Of a DNA stretch of 64,000 bases, positions 56,250 to 62,895 are shown piece by piece. The notes below the pieces were generated by a model that saw only the letters and a list, made by a program, of their open reading frames with translations, had not been told where the DNA came from and searched no databases. Each line of letters opens with the position of its first letter. Within the stretch, counting starts at the first letter, position 1. A program made the position numbers and the translations under genes. Source of the DNA: Homoserinibacter gongjuensis (lineage in GTDB: Bacteria > Actinomycetota > Actinomycetes > Actinomycetales > Microbacteriaceae); assembly GCF_030161875.1 (NCBI RefSeq), contig NZ_BSVA01000001.1, positions 1,736,001 to 1,800,000 of the forward strand, read 5' to 3'.

Positions 56250-57205
56250 ATGCCCATCCCGGTGATCCTCGACGTCGACACGGGCGTCGACGACGCGCTC
56301 GCCCTGCTGTTCGCGGCCGCCCACCCGGAACTCGATCTCATCGGCGTGAGCTGCGTGGCGGGCAACGCTCCGCTGCTGCAGGTGGTGGAGAACACGTTGC
56401 GGGTGCTCGCGCTCGCGGGGGCGACGGATGTGCCGGTCGCCGCCGGTGCGCACCGCCCGCTCATCGAGTCACCGCGCGACGCGAGCCACGTGCACGGCGC
56501 CGACGGCCTCGCGGGGGTCGAGCTGCCGCCTGCCGTCCGCACCGCGGAATCGGATGGTGCGGTCGCCTTCCTGCGCCGCCGCATCCTCGCGTCACCCGAG
56601 CCGGTGACCCTCGTGGCGCTCGCCCCGCAGACGAACCTCGCGCTGCTGCTGCGCACGCATCCGGAGGTCACTGCCAATATCGGCCGCATCGTCTTCATGG
56701 GTGGCTCGGCGAGTGTCGGCAACGCGACCGCGCTCGCCGAGTTCAACGTGTGGCACGACCCGGAGGCCGCCTCGATCGTGCTGGGTTCGGGCGTGCCGCT
56801 GTTCATGTACGGCCTCGACGTGTTCAATCACGTGTCGGTGGCGAGGAGACGACCGAGGCGCTCGCGGCATCCGACGACCTGCTGCCGTCGGTGGTGGGGC
56901 GCCTGCTGGATCACCGCATCGCGTCACCCGATGGCACGCGCGGCGACTACATCGGGTGGATCGGTGACGCGGGGGCTGTGTGCAGCATCGTCGACCCGGA
57001 TGCGTTCCAGGTTGCGCGGTTGCCGGTGCGTGTCGAGCTGGCCGGCTACGGGCGCGGGCAGACCGTCGTCGACCGGCGCGAGCACCCGGGAGAGGACGCG
57101 GCGCACGGACTCACGACCGAGTGGGCGTCGGTGGATGTGGCGCTCGGCGTGGACGCGGAGCGAGTGGCGCGGCTGTTCCTCAACACGGTGCTGCCCGGGC
57201 GCTGA
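56250..57205 (+). CDS. Nucleoside hydrolase, frame broken
   Basis: About 319 residues; cleaves the N-glycosidic bond of ribonucleosides (IUNH family). PVILDVDTGVDDALALLFAA carries the DxDxxxDD calcium motif; VHGADGLAGV and VFMGGSASVGNATALAEFNVWHDPEAA are the other conserved sites. The frame breaks near 56848 after LDVFNHVSVA; EETTEALAASDDLLPSVVGRL to NTVLPGR follows in the next frame. ATG 56250 chosen because it begins the family-like MPIPVILDVD. Last ordinary chromosomal gene before tRNA-Gln. Confidence 0.9.
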
Positions 57206-57267
57206 GGCGCGGCTCGCGCCGGGTCGCGGCGCTCGGTCGTGCCAGACTTGACGGGCGCAATGCGCGA

Positions 57268-57339
57268 TCCGCTGTGGTGTAACGGCAGCACGACAGCCTT
57301 TGGAGCTGTTAGGTCCAGGTTCGAATCCTGGCGGCGGAG
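57268..57339 (+). tRNA. tRNA-Gln (anticodon TTG)
   Basis: Acceptor TCCGCTG with CGGCGGA, D arm with GGTGTAACGGCAGCA, anticodon stem ACAGC/GCTGT with loop CTTTGGA (TTG, reading CAA), T arm CCAGGTTCGAATCCTGG, discriminator G. CCA is not encoded. The sequence beyond it changes character, as at an island integrated into a tRNA 3' end. Confidence 0.95.
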
Positions 57340-57604
57340 CGTCGAGGGATTCCCGTAACTCGGCGATTTTTCCCGTAACTGAACTAGGCACGAATGGCCT
57401 GGTCGCGGGTCAGGTTGGTGTCCGGCGCATCGCTGTCCCCGCGCCAGCGAGACTCGGCGCGGGCACGGGGCGGGACATCGCGCAACCGCAGGGGTCCGGG
57501 ACATGTCCCTTGTCCGCTACGGCTGAGCCGGTCGGTCCCGACCGCGGCGGCGCGCGTCGCGATGATCGTTGTCGTTGAAGACGTGACGCCGTCACGGCTG
57601 GCAG
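57340..57604. other. Spacer at presumed island boundary
   Basis: 265 bp without a convincing gene. It contains two direct copies of TTCCCGTAACT (about 57349 and 57368), a perfect palindrome GGGACATGTCCC (57498-57509) and GGGACATCGCG nearby. No integrase is recognisable here. Confidence 0.5.
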
Positions 57605-57616
57605 TATGTTCGCCGC

Positions 57617-58080
57617 GTGGACTTTGAGCTCCTCTATAGATTCTTTACTGAATCCCATGACGCACTGGTTGACGGGCCCGGTGAGCTCGACCTGGCAGTC
57701 GCCAACACGGTCGTTTGGGCATGTGCTGTCGACGAGGCGTTGGAAGCCAGTGGCGGCGAGAACTACAAGCTGGCCCGGAGTGCGGACGCACACGGCGCAG
57801 TGCTCGTAGGGTTGCGTCTCGCTCGAAACGCGATTCTGCACGGCCAGTCGTTTGCCGTGCGGTATCAGGGGTTGGAGTATCCACTGAAGTACCCGCTTTT
57901 CTACGGGCCGCTCGTCTGGAGGAGCTACGGCGACCTGATCGCGAACGCAGGCCTGCGCAAGCCCGGTCGCCCGGCCTCCCAGTCATCCTGGATCGCTTCC
58001 TCGGCGTCTACGCGTCGGGTGTGCGCTCCGAGGTCGCAGCCGTCAAGGCTCCTGGCTTCCCAGAAGGCGTGTCGACGTGA
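57617..58080 (+). CDS. Hypothetical protein with HEPN-like RNxxxH motif, frame broken
   Basis: About 154 residues, mostly helical. GLRLARNAILHGQ contains Arg-Asn-Ala-Ile-Leu-His, the Rx4H pattern of HEPN RNases and related helical proteins found in toxin-antitoxin and abortive-infection systems. The family is not proven from this motif alone. The frame breaks near 57970, after which LPVILDRFLGVYASGVRSEVAAVKAPG completes it. GTG 57617 lies 6 nt after TATGTT (leaderless). First gene of the presumed island. Confidence 0.6.
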
Positions 58081-58130
58081 CCCTATGTGCACGAGTCGCA
58101 CGGTGCCGATGCGGCGGCCGGTGAGGTCTG

Positions 58131-58540
58131 TCACTGGTTCTGGCGCGCCCATTCTTCGAATATACGTTCGACTCCCACGCTTGCCAACATCCGTCCGTCG
58201 ATCCTGGTCCGGCGAACTCGCACCCGGTTCGACGTTCGCGGCATAGGGCGGAGGTGACCAACTCCGAAAACAACCACAGCCCCACGAACCCGCTCGTCTT
58301 CGGGCGCGGCTTTGGCCTTCCGGCCGACGCCCCCGGTACGGGCCCGCGCCCTCTTGGCATCCGCCGATGTTGCTGCGCGAAAGCCGCGAGCTCGTCGAAA
58401 CGTCTGAGCCATAGGACAACCCTTGTGGGGCCATTCCATGTCTGCCGTGTCCGGTAATAAAGGACTGACAGTGCATCGTCCGCGTTCAGCAGGTGGTCGC
58501 GTGACGATGCGAGAAGACTCCATCGTGTGGTCGGCTCCAT
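58131..58540 (-). CDS. Hypothetical protein with helicase-associated-like segment
   Basis: About 136 residues from ATG 58540, which follows GGAGGGG. VVLWLRRFDELAAFAQQHRRMPRG and, about 20 residues on, GFVGLWLFSELVTSALCRERR resemble the W...L..F...H.R.P...W...L...R pattern of the helicase-associated (HA) domain. A frame change near 58205 would give RIDGRMLASVGVERIFEEW as the end at 58131; without it the frame runs to 58043. No helicase domain is nearby, so it may be a remnant. Confidence 0.4.
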
Positions 58541-58686
58541 GTTCCCCTCCGGGGCCGCACCGGGCCCCGAGGTGCCTATGCGCGGCATCCAGGGGTTCCC
58601 TACGAAGGGGTGAAAGGGGGCGCAAGAAATAGCCGTGAGTAAAAAATCCGTTGCGAAATACTGGCCATAGCGCTACGTTTAGAGTC

Positions 58687-59483
58687 ATGACCGCGCAAGA
58701 CGACGCCCTGGCCAGCCTGAGCCGCTCTGGCCTACTCGCCGTGGTCGGATGGGCGGCGCCCGTCGGATTCCGGATGACGGCGGATGACTACGACGAAGAG
58801 CGTGGCCATGATCAGGCGATCCTCGGGCTCCACAACTTCGTACACATTCGCGACCTAATGGATCGGGCGACGTCGAATGGGCGGTTCGCTCTCTCGGACG
58901 ACGTCAGCGGCGAAGGGAGGGACGTGGTGCGCCGTGGAATCTCGCCGGCGGCCCTCGCCTCCATGCCGCAGATCCCGAGCGGGGCCATCATTCGCAAGGA
59001 CTACCACGGCTCACCCGGCTGGGCGGCGGATGGGCACCGCCTTCTGCTGCAGTCGTACAAGTTCGACGGCATCGACAAGATCCAGTGGGGGCAGCGGAGC
59101 AATGCAAAGAGGCAGGTCGCCAATCAGCACTACGTGCACGGGGTCACCCTGTTCGACGACGCTGACTACGGCCTCGAGACCCTTCCGGGAATCCCCGATG
59201 ACGACGACTTCGCCGGCGTCACCCTCGTCGCCGCGCATGCGTACGACCCTGTGACCGGCCGCTACGAGCTCTTCATCGGCCAGAGCAAGAACCCCGCCTA
59301 CCGTGGGGACGGGTGCTGGTACTGGCGTCAGCTCATCCTTCGCGGCGGCGGCGGCCCCAAGTCGACGCCGCCGATACTCGACCCACACTGCCGGGCGATC
59401 CCGCCTCGATCGAGGCGGAGGAGATCGCCGTGCGTCTTCGCCGACCTCGGTCGGGCGAGGCCGCTGGGTCCAACGATGAATAA
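58687..59483 (+). CDS. Unrecognised protein paired with XRE-ImmA, frame broken
   Basis: About 265 residues. I do not recognise the family. ALASLSRSGLLAVVGWAAPVGFRMTADDYDEERGHDQAI begins it; HNFVHIRDLMDRAT, SGAIIRKDYHGSPGWAADGHRLLLQSYKFDG, and YDPVTGRYELFIGQSKNPAYRGDGCWYWRQL follow. The frame breaks near 59342; ASIEAEEIAVRLRRPRSGEAAG leads to a stop at 59481-59483, which overlaps the next gene's start by 8 nt. Leaderless start: TTGCGA, 17 bp, TACGTT (58674-58679), 7 nt, ATG. The tight coupling to an XRE-ImmA gene suggests a two-gene module. Confidence 0.65.
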
Positions 59484-60573
59484 GAAGACCCACGACTCGC
59501 GCCTCGTCGATGCGACCTCGTTCTTCAACGCGCGCCGCCTGACCATGGCCCGTCAGCTGGCCGGCATCAAGAAGTCGAAGCTCGCCGAGCTGATCGGCAT
59601 GTCACCCGCCTCGGTGACGGGTTGGGAATCTGGGGCGAAGCAGCCAAACCGATCGACCGTCGCGAAGCTCGCTCTCGCGTTGGGTGTCGAACCGCTCTTC
59701 TTCGCCGGGGGCCTCCGCCGAGCATCTCTCGTCCGCACTTCAGGTCGCTCCGCTCCACCCCACAGGTCGCTCAAGACGAGGCAGAGGCATACGGTCGCTT
59801 CGTGGCCGAGGTTGCGGGCCTGCTCGAGGCGAGCGTTGAACTGCCTGAACTGATGCTGCCCGACCTGCCAGTAGAGCCGGATGACCCCGACGGGCCCGAG
59901 CGGGCTGCGCGCCACGCGCGAGAGCACTTCGGTCTTCCCCGGGGCCCGTCCAGCATGTCGTGCGGTTGGCGGAGCGTCATGGTGTCGTGGTCGTCTACAG
60001 CGAACCCGGTGTCGCCTCGATCGATGCCTACTCGCTGACCTCCAGCACCCGCCCGGTCATCGTCCTCAACCCCGTCAAGGACGACTACTACCGTCAGCGT
60101 TTCGATGTTGCTCACGAGCTTGGGCACCTGATCATGCACCACGATTCCGAGCCAGGAAGCAAAGTGCTCGAGGACCAGGCGCACAGGTTCGCCTCGGAGT
60201 TCCTCATGCCCGCTGCCGAGATCCGTCCTCTCCTGCCCGCGACCACTGCTGGGAAGGGGTGGCGCGAGTTGGCGGCACTGAAGGAACACTGGGGTGTGAG
60301 TCTTGCGGCCCTCCTCTACCGGGCGCGCACTCTCGGAGTGATGAGCGACGTCACCTACCGAAACGCCATCATTCGGATGTCGCAGAATGGCTGGCGCCGC
60401 GCAGAGCCCGGGAAGGTCTCTGTGCTCGAGATGCCGTCGATGCTCGCGCGAGCGAGGAAGCCCTGGCCGACGCAGGCATCGATGACGACCAACTCCTTGC
60501 AGGTTCGGGCCTGCAACGTGTGCTCTATCTGATTGCCGTCGCTCGAACTCCTCGACAGTTGTCGTCCAAGTAG
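59476..60573 (+). CDS. XRE domain fused to ImmA/IrrE (COG2856) metallopeptidase, frame broken three times
   Basis: About 367 residues. N-terminal XRE helix-turn-helix (RRLTMARQLAGIKKSKLAELIGMSPASVTGWESG), acidic linker, then an ImmA/IrrE peptidase with RFDVAHELGHLIMHHD (HExxH zinc motif) and AHRFASEFLMPAAEI, followed by a helical C-terminus ending LQRVLYLIAVARTPRQLSSK. Frames change near 59711, 59945 and 60450; each junction restores continuous protein. Relatives act as antitoxins or as proteases that cut a phage- or element-encoded repressor. Overlaps the upstream gene by 8 nt. Confidence 0.87.
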
Positions 60574-60605
60574 CCGCAACATCCGTACCTAGAAGGAGGG
60601 CATCA

Positions 60606-61315
60606 ATGCCTGCAAAGCCCGTCGTCTTGGACAGCTTCGCTTGGTCGACCCAAACGGCCGCGGAAGCTGCTTTCCGCGCGATCCTGAGGGACTCCGGCTA
60701 CGGGGTGGACGATGACATCACAGATCCCGTCCACGACTTGATGCTCAGGGAGGTACTTGAACGACATCCCGACCGAGACGAGAAGGCGGGACCCGGGGTG
60801 GAAGCGTTCTACATCGGGCGGACGGTGGACGGCGGACGCTACAACGTCAGGCCCGACGCGATCGGCATATGGATCCGGCGAGTCGACGGGACCCGGGTGG
60901 ATTTCAGCTACCGCACCGCGATTCTGGGGGCAATGCCAAGACTGACGCAAAGGAAGCCATGCGATTTGCGGTTGAGGATGTCAGGTATGACTTCCGAGAC
61001 GCTGCATTTGAAGCTGGCGCGGTATACAGCACGCTAACCGGCGAGCAGATCCTTGATCCTTCGGACGCGCAGGTGATCTACGTTGGGCCGACTTGGGGCC
61101 AGCTCACCTATCGCTTTGCTGAATCTGAGGGTGGCTGGGCGTCGATCGAGGTGCACTCGGGTTTCGGCCACGCTCAGGTCGGTGGGGCGTTCGTCGATTC
61201 TGCAGTGCGTGATCGCTGGCTTGACTTCCACGCAGCGCATGCCCGGTACGGTCTAGCCACCATTACTGAAGCTGCGCGGCGTACCCGAGAGCCCGACACC
61301 GGCTGGGCGCCCTAG
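60606..61315 (+). CDS. DCL (DUF3223) family protein, frame broken
   Basis: About 237 residues. DPVHDLMLREVLERHPDRDEKAGPGVEAFYIGRTVDGGRYNVRPDAIGIWIRRVDGTRVDFSYRTAILG is the DCL domain, found in plant DCL, in RNA polymerase-associated proteins and in scattered bacterial genes, often near mobile elements. The frame breaks near 60933; NAKTDAKEAMRFAVEDVRYDFRD continues it to 61315. An AAGGAGGG site precedes ATG 60606. Its task in bacteria is not known. Confidence 0.85.
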
Positions 61316-61471
61316 CGGCAGCGGCAGCGGCTGCGGCAGCGGACAAGACGGCTGAGTGGCAGCCGCTTCGACTTGACTAGTACCTCGGGTCAAGTCCGGC
61401 CGGCGTGGCCGGCGCCGATCCTCGGCGCGTCGCTCCTCCCGCCAGAGCGCAGCGTCCGCTCCCTCCTGTCG
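61316..61471. other. Spacer before IS element
   Basis: 156 bp without a clear gene. Begins with low-complexity CGGCAGCGGCAGCGGC and contains GGCCGGCGTGGCCGGCGCC. It ended, before the IS inserted, at the palindromic target CGCTAGCG. Confidence 0.5.
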
Positions 61472-61525
61472 CGCTAGGGCGTGTTGATCAAGAGGTTCCG
61501 CTCCTCGGTGGGTGAGTCTTGAACG

Positions 61526-62411
61526 GTGACGCGACAGGAGATCTCTGACGAGGTGTGGGCCGTGATGGAGCCGTTGATGCCGACGGTGACCGGTCGGTCG
61601 CGGCCGTGGACGGATCACCGGCTCGCTATCGAGGGGATGGCGTGGAAGTACCGGACCGGTGCGCCGTGGCGTGACGTTCCGGAACGGTTCGGGAAGTGGA
61701 ACTCGATCTACAAGCGGTTCAACCGGTGGGCCGGGGACGGCACCTGGCAGAAGCTGCTCACCGAGGTGCAGAAGCAGGCCGACGCCGCTGGGGAAATCGA
61801 CTGGGTCGTCTCGATCGACTCCACGATCGCGCGCGTGCATCAGCACGGCGCGACCCTCGCCCGGGACACAGGGGGCTGTGCCGAATCACAAGAATCCGTG
61901 GTCCGAGCCGCCTGATCACGGGATCGGACGCTCCCGCGGCGGGCTGACGACCAAACTGCACGTGGTCTGCGACGGCCGCGGCCGGCCGCTGAGCATGATG
62001 ATCATCGCCGGGAACATCAACGACACCACGATGATGAGCGCGGTGCTGGAGAACATCCGCGTTCCCCGCGACGGGAAGGGCCGCCCCCGCACCCGCCCCG
62101 ACCGGGTGCTCGCCGACAAGGGGTACCCCTCAAGGGCGAACCGCGCCTGGCTCCGCGACCGGAGGATCGCGGCGACCATCCCCGAGCGGGACGACCAGAT
62201 CGCGCACCGCCGCAAGAAGCCGGGCCGGCCGATCGCTTTCGGCGACAAGCAGAAGGAACGCTACAAGGGACGCAACGTCGTAGAACGCTGCTTCAACCGT
62301 CTCAAGCAGTGGCGCGGCATCGCGATGCGCTCGGACAAACTCGCCCGCAACTACCGAGCCGCCGTCAGCCTCGCCGCGGCGCTGATCTGGATCAAGACCG
62401 ATCTCCGCTGA
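61526..62411 (+). CDS. IS5-family transposase, two frames
   Basis: About 295 residues of DDE transposase. EVWAVMEPLMPTVTGRSRPW and MAWKYRTGAPWRDVPERFGKWNSIYKRFNRW are the IS5/IS427 DUF4096 start; VSIDSTIARVHQHGA has the first Asp, DRVLADKGYPSRANR the second, and KGRNVVERCFNRLKQWRGIA the Glu. Frame 2 stops at 61915; the rest lies in frame 3, entered near the GGGGG run at 61871. This +1 shift is opposite in direction to all other frame changes in the window, so it may be a real programmed frameshift. Confidence 0.9.
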
Positions 62412-62721
62412 GCGCTTCGCGCTCCTGCAGCGTGCGCTCAAGCTGTCCCACCGTCGGCGCACCCGCAAAGCCGCGCTCGGTCAGATAGACCCTGCACGCC
62501 AAGTCGGCAGTGTTCCCCTGGGACGGGAACAAGTCCTGACCGTCCAGAAGAATCGTGGGCGAGCCCGCGAAACCAGAGCTCACCGCCTCAGCCTCGGTGC
62601 GGATCAACACGAACTCCACCGGAACATCGCCCCGTCCGATCGAGTCGAGCACCAGCCGTACTCGATCGCCCGCCTCCTGCCAATTCGGGCAATCCTCGAT
62701 ATGCAGCACCTGGATCTTCAC
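62392..62721 (-). CDS. Thioredoxin-fold small protein, passenger of the IS element
   Basis: About 110 residues: VKIQVLHIEDCPNWQEAGDRV with a single Cys at the usual CxxC site, EFVLIRTEAEAVSSGFAGSPTILLDGQDLF with the cis-Pro loop (GSPT), and TERGFAGAPTVGQLE. Small proteins of this kind are known beside mercury or other metal resistance genes and are often misannotated as alkylmercury lyase. It lies inside the IS inverted repeats, convergent with the transposase, overlapping its end by 20 nt. GTG 62721 begins the conserved strand. Confidence 0.8.
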   Translation of the reverse strand: MKIQVLHIEDCPNWQEAGDRVRLVLDSIGRGDVPVEFVLIRTEAEAVSSGFAGSPTILLDGQDLFPSQGNTADLACRVYLTERGFAGAPTVGQLERTLQEREALSGDRS

Positions 62722-62895
62722 ACGCCCATTCTCCCGCGCAACTCGCGGCGGCTGGCCACCCCGCACCTTCTTGATCAACACGCCCTAGCGAGCTGGGCGT
62801 CACAGAGAAGCCGGCCGACGGCGAGCGCCACCTTCCTCCGGGTTGCGCCGCGACCTTCAGCCATCGAGGCCAAGGCCCGTGCCAGGCTGGGAAAC

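Larger units (their letters stand above)
61477..62785 (+). mobile_element. IS5-family (IS427-type) element with passenger gene, TA target duplication
   Basis: Inverted repeats begin GGGCGTGTTGATCAAGA at 61477 and end at 62785 (reading inward TCTTGATCAACACGCCC), 17 bp identical, with weaker similarity beyond. TA flanks each side (61475-61476 and 62786-62787), and the joined flanks read CGCTAGCG. The element, about 1.3 kb, holds a transposase gene and, convergent to it, a thioredoxin-fold gene. Confidence 0.85.

Noticed and set aside
57349-57378. Direct repeat TTCCCGTAACT considered as an attachment-site core
   Set aside because: Both copies lie within 20 bp of each other and neither matches the tRNA-Gln 3' end, so they cannot be left and right ends of an island.
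62392-62721. Alkylmercury lyase (MerB)
   Set aside because: Too short, and only one Cys; the fold signals (single N-terminal Cys, GSPT cis-Pro loop) fit a thioredoxin-like protein. No other mer gene is in the window.
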